Of a stretch of DNA of 48,920 nt, positions 42,346 to 48,920 are shown piece after piece; within the stretch, counting starts at the first letter, position 1, and every line of letters starts with the position of its first letter. Below the pieces are notes generated by a model. That model was not told the DNA's origin. It saw nothing but the letters and a program-made list of their open reading frames with translations, and ran no database searches. The position numbers and the translations under genes are program-made. The stretch lies in contig CANRGG010000012.1 in NCBI GenBank assembly GCA_947630115.1, forward strand, positions 1-48,920, given 5' to 3'. The stretch comes from an uncultured Clostridia bacterium (GTDB lineage Bacteria > Bacillota > Clostridia > Christensenellales > Borkfalkiaceae).

Positions 42346-43388
42346 TCGTCGAATACCGAAAGCTGTTTTTTGAGCGGCTCGGGCATGGTGGCGCCCATAT
42401 GTTCATAGCCGCCTTTGAGGCACACCCGTCCGCGCGGCGTGCGCGCGAGGAAGCCAAGTTGCAGAAGATAGGGCTCGTAGACGTCCTCGATCGTGTTCAC
42501 ATCCTCGTTGATCGTCGCCGCCAGCGTATCGAGCCCGACGGGACCGCCCCCGAATTTTTCGATGATCGCATGGAGAATGCTCCGATCCGTGCCGTCCAGC
42601 CCGAGCTCGTCGATCTCCAGCTTTTCGAGCGCCCGCCTTGCGTCCCCGAGCGAAACGGAGCCGCTGCCCGACACCGCCGAAAAGTCGCGCACCCGTTTCA
42701 AGAGCCGGTTGGCGATCCGCGGGGTGCCGCGCGAACGCTTGGCGATCTCAAAACCGCCCTCCTCTTCGAGGGAGATCCCCAACGTCCGCGCCGAGCGAGC
42801 GACGATCCGTTTCAGTTCGTCCGGCGTGTACATGTCCAGCCGGCAAATGATCCCGAAGCGGTCGCGCAAGGGAGAAGAGAGCATTCCCGCGCGCGTGGTC
42901 GCCCCGATCAGTGTGAATTTTTTCAAAGAAAAGCGGATGTTCCGCGCTGAAGGGCCCTTGCCGACGATGATGTCGAGCGCATAGTCCTCCATGGCGGAGT
43001 ACAGGATCTCCTCCACCGAGCGGTTGAGACGATGGATCTCGTCGATGAAAAGGATGTCCCCCTCGTTGAGATTGGTGAGGATGGCGGCAAGATCGCCCGA
43101 GCGCTCGATCGCGGGGCCGCTCGTCAGCTTGATCTGCGTGCCCATCGTGTTCGCGACGATGTGCGCGAGCGTCGTCTTTCCGAGCCCGGGCGGGCCGTAT
43201 AAAAGAACGTGGTCGAGCGCCTCGCCACGGCGCTTTGCCGCCGCCATAAAGACGGACAGATTTTCCTTGACCTTGTCCTGCCCGATATATTCCTCCATGG
43301 TCTTGGGACGGAGCACGTTTTCCTCGAAATCATATTCCCCCTTCGTGCTCGAGATCAGTCTGTCGTCGCCGTAATCGTTATCAAACAT
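42342..43388 (-). CDS. ruvB: Holliday junction branch migration ATPase RuvB
   Basis: This is a 348-residue hexameric AAA+ motor. Walker A is GPPGLGKT at residues 65-72, Walker [13 protein letters not shown], sensor text [18 protein letters not shown] and arginine-rich [17 protein letters not shown]. The C-terminal winged helix ends [20 protein letters not shown]. It lies nine bases after ruvA. Confidence 0.99.
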   Translation of the reverse strand: MFDNDYGDDRLISSTKGEYDFEENVLRPKTMEEYIGQDKVKENLSVFMAAAKRRGEALDHVLLYGPPGLGKTTLAHIVANTMGTQIKLTSGPAIERSGDLAAILTNLNEGDILFIDEIHRLNRSVEEILYSAMEDYALDIIVGKGPSARNIRFSLKKFTLIGATTRAGMLSSPLRDRFGIICRLDMYTPDELKRIVARSARTLGISLEEEGGFEIAKRSRGTPRIANRLLKRVRDFSAVSGSGSVSLGDARRALEKLEIDELGLDGTDRSILHAIIEKFGGGPVGLDTLAATINEDVNTIEDVYEPYLLQLGFLARTPRGRVCLKGGYEHMGATMPEPLKKQLSVFDE

Positions 43389-43397
43389 TTCTTATCC

Positions 43398-44003
43398 TCA
43401 CATATTGCGGAGCGCCGACGCGATGATCTCCTCGATCGTCGCCGCACCCGAACTTCTCGCCCGCTCGACCGAGCGCGCGCTCTCCTGTTTGGAAAAGCCG
43501 AGCCCCATGAGCGCGGCGATCGCGTCGTCGTCCTCGGAGACGGGCGAAGGGACCGTCCTGCCGCCCCCCGCGCCCTCCGCGCCGAGCAGTTCGTCCGCCG
43601 AAATTTTGCCGTGCAGTTCCAGAATAATGCGCTCCGCCGTCTTTTTCCCCACGCCCTTCACCGCCGAAAGCCGTTTGGAATCCGCCGTCGCGATCGCTTC
43701 GCCGACCTCGTTGGAGGTCATCGACGAGAGGATCGCGATCCCCATCTTCGCCCCCACGCCCTGCACGGAGGTGAGTTTGAGGAAGAGCGCCTTTTCCTTG
43801 GGATCGGCAAAGCCGTAGAGGGAGATCCCGTCCTCTTTGACCTGCAAATAGGTATAGACCTCGCCCTCCTCATCCTTCTTCACGCCCGAGAGCTTGGAAA
43901 ACGCCGCGCCCGTGCAGATCACTTCGTAGCCCGTGCCGTTCACTTCGAGAAGAACGTACCCGGGATCGAGATATTTTACCTTTCCTTTGAGATAACCGAT
44001 CAT
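43398..44003 (-). CDS. ruvA: Holliday junction DNA helicase subunit RuvA
   Basis: This 201-residue tetrameric junction binder has the OB domain MIGYLKGKVKYLDPGYVLLEVNGTGYEV, two helix-hairpin-helix motifs (LTSVQGVGAKMGIAILSSM and LSAVKGVGKKTAERIILEL), a flexible acidic linker and the C-terminal UBA-like RuvB contact (DDAIAALMGLGFSKQESARSV). GGAAGG seven bases upstream fixes the start. It is 20 bases after ruvC. Confidence 0.98.
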   Translation of the reverse strand: MIGYLKGKVKYLDPGYVLLEVNGTGYEVICTGAAFSKLSGVKKDEEGEVYTYLQVKEDGISLYGFADPKEKALFLKLTSVQGVGAKMGIAILSSMTSNEVGEAIATADSKRLSAVKGVGKKTAERIILELHGKISADELLGAEGAGGGRTVPSPVSEDDDAIAALMGLGFSKQESARSVERARSSGAATIEEIIASALRNM

Positions 44004-44023
44004 ATCCAATCCTTCCGGTTGAT

Positions 44024-44521
44024 TTATTTGACGCCGAAGAGCGACGAGAAGCGGCTCGTATAGGCATGGCAGAGCCCAACTGCGAGCGCGTCCGCCGCGT
44101 CGTCCGGGCGGGGGATTTGAGACAGGCGCAAGAGCGAAGCGACGACCCGCTGCATCTGTTGCTTGTCCGCGCCGCCGTAGCCGGTCAGCGCCTGTTTGAT
44201 CTGGTTGGGGGTGTACTCGAACACTCTGCCGCACCGCTTGTTGCAGGTGAGCAGCATGACCCCGCGCGCATGGGCGACGGCGATCCCCGTCGTGACGTTC
44301 TTGGAGAAAAAGAGCTCCTCGAGCGCCGCCTCGTCGGGCGAAAACTTGTCGAAAAGACGGTTCACCCCCTCTTCGAGGACGCACAGCCGCACGCCGAAGT
44401 TTTCCTCTTTGGGCGTTTTGACGACGCCGTAATCGACGGCGCGGCAATTTCCGTTCCCGTCCTTTTCCACGACGCCGTAGCCCATGGTGCCGAAGCCCGG
44501 GTCAAGTCCCAGAATGATCAT
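44024..44521 (-). CDS. ruvC: Holliday junction resolvase RuvC
   Basis: This 165-residue endonuclease cuts Holliday junctions. Acidic catalytic residues are visible: Asp7 in ILGLDPGFGTMGYGVV, the Glu in ALEELFFSKN, and the Asp pair in PRPDDAADALAVGLCH. The start at 44521 gives the canonical N-terminus. It lies exactly six bases after the -10 of a strong promoter, so the transcript would begin at or next to the AUG; AGGA two bases before ATG is too close for a normal SD. It is the first gene of the ruv-que operon. Confidence 0.98.
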   Translation of the reverse strand: MIILGLDPGFGTMGYGVVEKDGNGNCRAVDYGVVKTPKEENFGVRLCVLEEGVNRLFDKFSPDEAALEELFFSKNVTTGIAVAHARGVMLLTCNKRCGRVFEYTPNQIKQALTGYGGADKQQMQRVVASLLRLSQIPRPDDAADALAVGLCHAYTSRFSSLFGVK

Positions 44522-44527
44522 GATCCT

Positions 44528-44556
44528 ATTGTATAATTTCTCCGCCCGTTTGTCAA
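44528..44556 (-). promoter_or_regulatory. Sigma-A promoter of the ruvC operon, probably leaderless
   Basis: On the minus strand, TTGACA (44551-44556), a 17-base spacer and TACAAT (44528-44533). Six bases separate the -10 from the ruvC ATG. Confidence 0.85.
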
Positions 44557-44574
44557 GCAAGCTGCGGGAAAAGG

Positions 44575-44603
44575 TTGCTTTTTGCGCGATTTTCTTGTAT
44601 AAT
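44575..44603 (+). promoter_or_regulatory. Sigma-A promoter of yggS, probably leaderless
   Basis: TTGCTT (44575-44580), a 17-base spacer and TATAAT (44598-44603). Six bases separate the -10 from the yggS ATG. It points away from the ruvC promoter, with 18 bases between the two -35 boxes. Confidence 0.83.
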
Positions 44604-44609
44604 GTCCCT

Positions 44610-45278
44610 ATGATCGAAGAAAACGTCAAAAAACTGCTCGCCTCGCTCGAGGGAGGGAATTGCTTTCACGAGCCGGTGACTCTCGTCGCCGCGACCAAGA
44701 CGCGCTCTCCCGAGGAGATCAACCGCGCGATCGCCGCGGGGCTTTCCGACATCGGCGAGAACAAAGTCCAGGAATTCTGCGAGAAATTCGACCTTGTCAA
44801 GGGCGGGAACCGTCATTTCATCGGGCATTTGCAGACCAACAAGGTCAAATATCTCATCGGCAAAACCTGTCTCATCCATTCGGTGGACCGAGACGAACTT
44901 GCCGAGGAGATCGCAAAACGTTCGCTTGCCGCGGGGACAATCACAAACATCCTCGTCCAGATCAACATCGGCTGCGAGGAGACGAAGGGCGGCTATCCTC
45001 TCGAAGAGGGGCTCGGCGTCGCGCTCGCTCTTGCAAAGACGCCGGGGCTCTGCCTCAACGGCTTCATGGCAATGCTCCCCATCTCCGAAGACGAGGGCTA
45101 TCTCGGAGGTCTTTGCGAGAAAATGCGCCGTCTTTATGAAGAGGCGAAAGCGCAGATCCCGACGATCCGCTATCTTTCGATGGGCATGAGCGGGGACTAT
45201 CGGCTCTGCCTCTCCCACGGCTCGAACATGATCCGCCTCGGAACGGCGATCTTCGGCGAGCGGGATTATTCCAGATAA
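44610..45278 (+). CDS. yggS: YggS family pyridoxal phosphate homeostasis protein
   Basis: This is a 222-residue PLP-binding TIM-barrel protein (PROSC/YBL036C family) that buffers PLP and affects amino-acid pools. The PLP lysine is Lys30 in LVAATKTRSPEEI; other family text: IGENKVQEF, FIGHLQTNKVKYL, LVQINIGCEETKGGY, LSMGMSGDY and IRLGTAIFGER. There is no SD; TATAAT lies six bases before the ATG. It fits with pdxS and pdxT 2 kb away, though on the opposite strand. In Firmicutes it usually sits with sepF and divIVA, which are not here. Confidence 0.97.
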   Translation: MIEENVKKLLASLEGGNCFHEPVTLVAATKTRSPEEINRAIAAGLSDIGENKVQEFCEKFDLVKGGNRHFIGHLQTNKVKYLIGKTCLIHSVDRDELAEEIAKRSLAAGTITNILVQINIGCEETKGGYPLEEGLGVALALAKTPGLCLNGFMAMLPISEDEGYLGGLCEKMRRLYEEAKAQIPTIRYLSMGMSGDYRLCLSHGSNMIRLGTAIFGERDYSR

Positions 45279-45281
45279 CGT

Positions 45282-45309
45282 TTGCTTTTTCCGGGAAACG
45301 GGCTATAAT
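45282..45309 (+). promoter_or_regulatory. Promoter of the phospholipase C-like gene
   Basis: TTGCTT (45282-45287), a 16-base spacer and TATAAT (45304-45309), with the same -35 as yggS. The leader is about 36 bases and holds a strong AGGAGG. Confidence 0.72.
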
Positions 45310-45351
45310 AAGCATTGAACGATCGCTTAAAACAAAAGGAGGGACGCGCGC

Positions 45352-46251
45352 GTGCCGTCGAGCATTACCCATCAGCTCATCGCAGAAGAGAGCGCAAGGC
45401 AGCTCCCGGAAGAGATCCGGACGCTCATCGGGAAAAATCCCGACGAGTTCTTTCTCGGCGCGCAGGGACCCGACGTGTTCTTCTTTTATCGGGTCCTGAG
45501 CCGCAGCGAGTACAATCTCGGAAAATTTCTGCACCGGTTCCGCGTCTTTGAGGTGTTCTCCTTCTTCCTCTCCGCACTTGGGGAGGGCGGGCCGCTTCGG
45601 CTCTCTTCCGCCGCGCGCGAAAAGGCGCTCTCCTATATTCTGGGCTATATCACCCATTACTGCGCCGACGCGACTTTCCACCCCTTCGTCTACAATTATC
45701 TCGGGGAGAATCACTGCGAAAAACGCGTCCATCAGCAGATGGAAAACGATTGGGACGTCTATTTCCTGCGTGAATTGCGGGATATGAGTGCCGAAAAATA
45801 TGTCTATCCGTTCGATCCGAAGGAGATCGTGAAGGACGGCACGATCGCGAGGCTATATGCGGCGCTTGGCCGGAAGCTGGGACGGGAAGACATCGAAAAG
45901 AGCAAATTCGACGGCGCGGTGAAAACCTTCGGCAACTATCTGAAATTTTTCCACGGCAGCTGCTATTCCGCCCAGCGCGGCTTTGCGGGCGCGGAGAGAT
46001 TTTTCCATGCGAAGCCCTTTTTGGGCGCCCTCTTCCCCCGCGAAAATCCCGAGCCCGATTTCCTCTCGAGCGAAACGTTCTTCACGCTTTCCGAAGAGCG
46101 CGGGAAAAATGCCGACGAACTCTTCGACCGTGCGGTCAGGGAGAGCGCAAGGCTCATGAAGCTCTTTCTCGGCTGTTTGCAGGACGGGGAGCCCCTCCCC
46201 AAAGAGGAATTCTCCAACGGACTTTTGACGGGAAAACCTCTGGAAGAATGA
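45352..46251 (+). CDS. Zinc-dependent phospholipase C family protein
   Basis: This 299-residue protein starts with GTG, nine bases after AGGAGG. It matches the Zn_dep_PLPC family (PF00882): N-terminal SSITHQLIAEE, AQGPDVFFFYRVL, and the His-Asp cluster ILGYITHYCADATFHPFVYN, with HQQMENDWDVYFL further on. There is no signal peptide, so it is likely cytoplasmic. Clostridial members of this group are poorly studied, and lipase activity should not be assumed. It has its own promoter and a strong terminator downstream. Confidence 0.87.
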   Translation: MPSSITHQLIAEESARQLPEEIRTLIGKNPDEFFLGAQGPDVFFFYRVLSRSEYNLGKFLHRFRVFEVFSFFLSALGEGGPLRLSSAAREKALSYILGYITHYCADATFHPFVYNYLGENHCEKRVHQQMENDWDVYFLRELRDMSAEKYVYPFDPKEIVKDGTIARLYAALGRKLGREDIEKSKFDGAVKTFGNYLKFFHGSCYSAQRGFAGAERFFHAKPFLGALFPRENPEPDFLSSETFFTLSEERGKNADELFDRAVRESARLMKLFLGCLQDGEPLPKEEFSNGLLTGKPLEE

Positions 46252-46278
46252 AAAAATGATAAAGAAACGATAAAGAAC

Positions 46279-46309
46279 GGCGCGCCGCCTGCTTTGCAGG
46301 CGGCGCGCC
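46279..46309. terminator. Bidirectional terminator between the phospholipase gene and queH
   Basis: A 14-pair perfect stem (46279-46292 with 46296-46309), loop TTT, followed on the plus strand by TCTTTTCT. The GGCGCGCC core recurs in the hairpin at 12804-12868. Confidence 0.83.
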
Positions 46310-46322
46310 TCTTTTCTGGGAT

Positions 46323-46910
46323 TTACCTTTTGGAAAACCGGCAGCCGCAGTAGTTCTGCCGGTACAGCCCGTACTCTTTGGAGAGCTCGACGGAGCGCAG
46401 ATACCCGCCCCGTTTTTTGAAATCGCTCGGCAGATAGCAGACGCCGTATTCCTCCTGCAGCGAAAAGCCGATCGAATTGATGAGCCGCACGTTTTTGAGG
46501 GGGGAAACGGTGAGGGTGGTCGCAAAAAAGTCGAACCCCCGCGCCTTGGCCTCCTTTGCCGTGCGGGAGAGCCGCAAGGAAAAACACCGCTCGCAGCGCG
46601 CGCCGCCCTCCCGCTCTTCCTCGAAGCCCTTTGCGACCGCTTCGAACTCCTCGGGGCAGTAGTCGCAGTCCAGAAAGTCCGCAAGCGCCGTCTCTTTCAA
46701 AAATCGGATCTGCTCCGCCTTGCGTCTTTCGTACTCCTCTCGTGTGTCGAGATTGGGGTTGAAGTAAAAGACCGTCGTTTTCAAAAAGGGCGAAAGCTCG
46801 AAAAGGCAATAGCTCGAACAGGGCGCGCAGCAGCTGTGAAGAAGGAGCGTTTTTCCCGCTCCTTCCCGTAACTTTTCCGACATTTCCTTGTCAAAATTTC
46901 GTTCGTTCAA
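46323..46910 (-). CDS. queH: Epoxyqueuosine reductase QueH
   Basis: QueH makes queuosine from epoxyqueuosine-tRNA and is the non-cobalamin replacement for QueG. The 195-residue protein has the cysteine-rich active site: LLHSCCAPCSSYCLFEL near residue 24, FYFNPNLDTREEY, FLDCDYCPEEF, GGARCERCFSLRLSRTA, FFATTLTVSPLKN and YCGCRFSKR at the end. It overlaps pdxT by four bases (ATGA), so it is co-transcribed with vitamin B6 genes. Together with QueA and Tgt in the window it completes the tRNA-level steps; genes for preQ1 synthesis are not seen. Confidence 0.96.
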   Translation of the reverse strand: MNERNFDKEMSEKLREGAGKTLLLHSCCAPCSSYCLFELSPFLKTTVFYFNPNLDTREEYERRKAEQIRFLKETALADFLDCDYCPEEFEAVAKGFEEEREGGARCERCFSLRLSRTAKEAKARGFDFFATTLTVSPLKNVRLINSIGFSLQEEYGVCYLPSDFKKRGGYLRSVELSKEYGLYRQNYCGCRFSKR

Positions 46911-47479
46911 ATCTTTCCCCGTATGACGTCCGTAAAATATGCGTGGACGCGCAGATCGTCCGTGATCTCGGGATGGAAGGACGTCGCAAGCAGATGTTTC
47001 TGCCGTACGGCGACCACGTTCCCGTCCACGGAAGCCAGAACGTCCGCCTTCTTGCCGACCTCCTCCACATAGGGCCCGCGGATGAACACCGCCGGGATCC
47101 TGCCGATCCCCTTGAAATCGAGCTCCGTGCGGAAGGAGCCGAGTTGCCGTCCGTAGGCGTTGCGCTTCACCGTGACGTTCAGCGCCCCGAAGTAGACGTT
47201 TTGATCATTCGAGAGCTTTTCGGCAAGCAAGATCATGCCCGCGCAGGTCCCGAACACGGGAAGCCCGCCGTCGATCGCCTCTTTCACCGGCTCAAACAGC
47301 CCTTCCTCATGCAGGAGTTTCCCCTGCGTCGTCGACTCGCCGCCCGGCAGAATGATCCCGTCGAGCCCGTCCGTGAAATCGGTGCGCCGGCGGATCTCCC
47401 TCCATTCGACGCCGAGACGGGAGAGCGCCTGCTCATGCTCCAAAAACGCGCCTTGCAGGGCAAACACGCCGATCTTCAT
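46907..47479 (-). CDS. pdxT: Pyridoxal 5'-phosphate synthase glutaminase subunit PdxT
   Basis: This is a 190-residue class I glutaminase that feeds ammonia to PdxS. The nucleophile Cys is in FGTCAGMILLAEKL, the His-Glu pair in ATSFHPEITDDLRVH, and the oxyanion region in ILPGGESTTQGKLL. It starts on the stop codon of pdxS (one-base overlap), so the two subunits are coupled. Confidence 0.98.
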   Translation of the reverse strand: MKIGVFALQGAFLEHEQALSRLGVEWREIRRRTDFTDGLDGIILPGGESTTQGKLLHEEGLFEPVKEAIDGGLPVFGTCAGMILLAEKLSNDQNVYFGALNVTVKRNAYGRQLGSFRTELDFKGIGRIPAVFIRGPYVEEVGKKADVLASVDGNVVAVRQKHLLATSFHPEITDDLRVHAYFTDVIRGKI

Positions 47480-48351
47480 TATTTTCCGCGCTCCGCCATG
47501 AGCACTTCGATCTCATGCTCGTTGATCCCGACCATCGCCTCGCCGAGATCCTCCGAAAGTTCCGCCAAGATCTTGGGATTGTCGAAATTCGTGACTGCCT
47601 GCACGATCGCGCGCGCACGCTTTGCGGGATTGCCCGATTTGAAAATGCCGCTTCCGACGAACACGCCCTCCGCGCCGAGCTGCATCATGAGCGCCGCGTC
47701 CGCGGGAGTCGCCACGCCGCCCGCCGCGAAGTTGACGACGGGAAGTTTGCCGTTCTCATGCACGTATTTCACGAGTTCGTACGGCACTTTGAGTTCCTTC
47801 GCCTCCTCATAGAGTTCGTCCTTGCTCATGCCCTTGACCTTTCTGATCTCGCTCATCATCATGCGCATATGGCGGACCGCCTGCACGACGTCGCCCGTTC
47901 CGGGCTCGCCCTTGGTGCGGATCATGCTCGCGCCCTCGGCGATCCTTCTCAGCGCTTCGCCGAGATCCCGCGCGCCGCAGACGAAGGGCACCTTGAACTT
48001 TGTCTTGTCGATGTGATAGATATCGTCCGCGGGAGAGAGCACTTCGCTCTCGTCGATATAGTCGATCTCGATCGCCTCGAGGATCTGCGCCTCGACGAAA
48101 TGCCCGATCCGGCACTTTGCCATGACGGGAATGGAGACCGCGTTCTGGATCCCCTTGATCATCTTGGGATCGGACATGCGGGAGACGCCGCCCGCCGCGC
48201 GGATATCCGCGGGAATGCGTTCGAGCGCCATGACGGCGCAGGCGCCCGCGTCCTCGGCGATCTTCGCCTGCTCGGGCGTGGTGACGTCCATGATCACGCC
48301 GCCTTTGAGCATTTGCGCAAGGTTTTTGTTGAGTTCGTAACGTTCGTTCAT
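47479..48351 (-). CDS. pdxS: Pyridoxal 5'-phosphate synthase lyase subunit PdxS
   Basis: PdxS builds PLP from ribose 5-phosphate, glyceraldehyde 3-phosphate and ammonia in a dodecamer. The 290-residue protein has canonical text: [42 protein letters not shown] lysine region, [67 protein letters not shown] lies nine bases upstream. It is 34 bases after the ruvX-DUF1292 gene, so a common transcript is possible; no PdxR or riboswitch is visible. Confidence 0.98.
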   Translation of the reverse strand: MNERYELNKNLAQMLKGGVIMDVTTPEQAKIAEDAGACAVMALERIPADIRAAGGVSRMSDPKMIKGIQNAVSIPVMAKCRIGHFVEAQILEAIEIDYIDESEVLSPADDIYHIDKTKFKVPFVCGARDLGEALRRIAEGASMIRTKGEPGTGDVVQAVRHMRMMMSEIRKVKGMSKDELYEEAKELKVPYELVKYVHENGKLPVVNFAAGGVATPADAALMMQLGAEGVFVGSGIFKSGNPAKRARAIVQAVTNFDNPKILAELSEDLGEAMVGINEHEIEVLMAERGK

Positions 48352-48385
48352 GTTTTCTTACCTCTCGATATTCGTTGATCTTTCT

Positions 48386-48920
48386 TTATTCCTCATCGGG
48401 GTCCGAGTCGTCCTCGGATTCCTCGTAGAGTTTGCAAAATTCGTCGAACACTTCGTCCAGAAGCTCTTCGTCCTCGATGATCTCGAGCTGTTCGTCGTCC
48501 TCTCCCCCGACCAAATGATAGATCGCGATCTCCTCGCCCTCATCGTCCTCTTCTTCCTCACGCTCCTCGGCGTTCCCGTAGGGCGCCAGCGCGACGTACC
48601 ACTCGTCTTTGTATTCGAAGGTCATGAGGTGTTCGTAATGGGTTTTGACGCCGTCCTCGTCTACCAGCTCAACGAGGTTCTCGTCCTCTTCGTAATCGTT
48701 GAAATCCTCTTTCATGCTCACGGTCTTGTTCTCCTTTCCAAGATTTTCCAGATAATTTTCGAGAATGTATGCCGCCGCCAGCGAATCGACGCGCTTTTTC
48801 TGCTTGTCCCGTTTCGCGCTCACCCCCATCTGCACGAGATCGCCCCGCGCCATGTGCGTTGAGTAGCGTTCGTCCGCGGTGAGGACGGGAAGAGATGTCC
48901 CCCGTTCCAAAAGCCCGATG
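48386..48920 (-). CDS. ruvX: RuvX (YqgF) resolvase-like domain fused in frame to DUF1292, 5' end cut by window edge
   Basis: The 178 visible codons read without a stop through two normally separate proteins. The first part is the C-terminal half of RuvX: LPVLTADERYSTHMA, then KKRVDSLAAAYILENYLENLG, a 16S rRNA-processing nuclease or Holliday junction resolvase-like fold with the catalytic Asp-Glu in DER. About seven residues later begins a DUF1292/YrzB protein (MKEDFNDYEEDENLVELVDEDG, EYKDEWYVALAPYG), acidic to the end (about 110 residues). In most Firmicutes ruvX and the DUF1292 gene are neighbours but separate. An AAAGGAG lies inside the junction, nine bases before GTG (48721), so free DUF1292 could also be made. 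Confidence 0.88.
   Translation of the reverse strand, partial: IGLLERGTSLPVLTADERYSTHMARGDLVQMGVSAKRDKQKKRVDSLAAAYILENYLENLGKENKTVSMKEDFNDYEEDENLVELVDEDGVKTHYEHLMTFEYKDEWYVALAPYGNAEEREEEEDDEGEEIAIYHLVGGEDDEQLEIIEDEELLDEVFDEFCKLYEESEDDSDPDEE
48721..48737 (-). promoter_or_regulatory. Internal ribosome binding site for free DUF1292
   Basis: On the minus strand AAAGGAG (48731-48737) lies nine bases before an in-frame GTG (48719-48721) and 15 before an ATG (48713-48715). A normal SD here inside a continuous frame suggests a recent loss of the ruvX stop codon or dual products. Confidence 0.7.

Noticed and set aside
48352-48385. Riboswitch or PdxR site before pdxS
   Set aside because: Only 34 bases separate it from the upstream gene and no structure or motif is seen.

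Overview
The window is a contiguous, gene-dense piece of a GC-rich Firmicutes chromosome, with 49 genes recognised, most of them housekeeping. The class is very probably Clostridia. The main evidence is the SCIFF peptide and its radical SAM maturase lying between yajC and secDF, the YlxM-Ffh-S16-KhpA block, HemZ, a SpoVB-type flippase, QueH, and Shine-Dalgarno (SD) motifs of the AGGAGG type. A deep gut lineage such as Christensenellales is a guess from style only. No phage, transposon, CRISPR array, rRNA or tRNA is visible, and no gene-free stretch exceeds 300 bases.

Layout, left to right. 1-6831 (minus): recF, a PHP phosphoesterase, a VanW protein, rplS, a degenerate GT-C membrane protein and a truncated comM. 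7050-10297 (plus): dnaA and mnmG, divergent from recF. 10366-15155 is a small accessory stretch. It holds an unknown protein and a tiny XRE regulator that share a three-palindrome operator, a lipoprotein, a cysteine-rich protein behind a sigma-K-like promoter, a LysM protein, a SpoVB-like flippase and an alpha/beta hydrolase. 15252-24466 (minus): two adjoining secretion and chromosome operons, plsX-rnc-smc-ftsY-(membrane protein) and ylxM-ffh-rpsP-khpA. 24645-27567: a solitary mazF, then pnp and rpsO. 27745-34919 (minus): lipoprotein, hemZ, metallo-beta-lactamase fold hydrolase, rel and recJ. 34981-40012 (minus): yajC, a TIGR04086 membrane protein, scfA, scfB, secD and secF. 40129-44521 (minus): ruvC-ruvA-ruvB-queA-tgt. 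44610-46251 (plus): yggS and a zinc-dependent phospholipase C-like gene. 46323-48920 (minus): ruvX fused to DUF1292, pdxS, pdxT and queH.

The genes fall into a few working groups: protein export (ffh, ftsY, secD, secF, yajC), recombination (recF, recJ, ruvABC, the ruvX domain), queuosine synthesis (queA, tgt, queH), vitamin B6 supply and homeostasis (pdxS, pdxT, yggS), RNA turnover (pnp, rnc, mazF, with rel for the stringent response), and a likely spore-surface group (11747-14396).

The observations most worth following up are these. RuvX and DUF1292 are read as one frame with no stop codon between them, and an internal SD would also allow free DUF1292. Four genes without a convincing SD have a TAnnnT hexamer exactly six bases before ATG, which is the layout of leaderless transcripts; the clearest case is the divergent ruvC/yggS pair. 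A triple TAGAAWATTCTA operator lies across a perfect promoter beside a 68-residue regulator, and the cassette is bounded by two copies of one hairpin whose loops are reverse complements. SecD has lost the conserved membrane aspartate. A PMT-like glycosyltransferase has lost its Asp-Glu pair.
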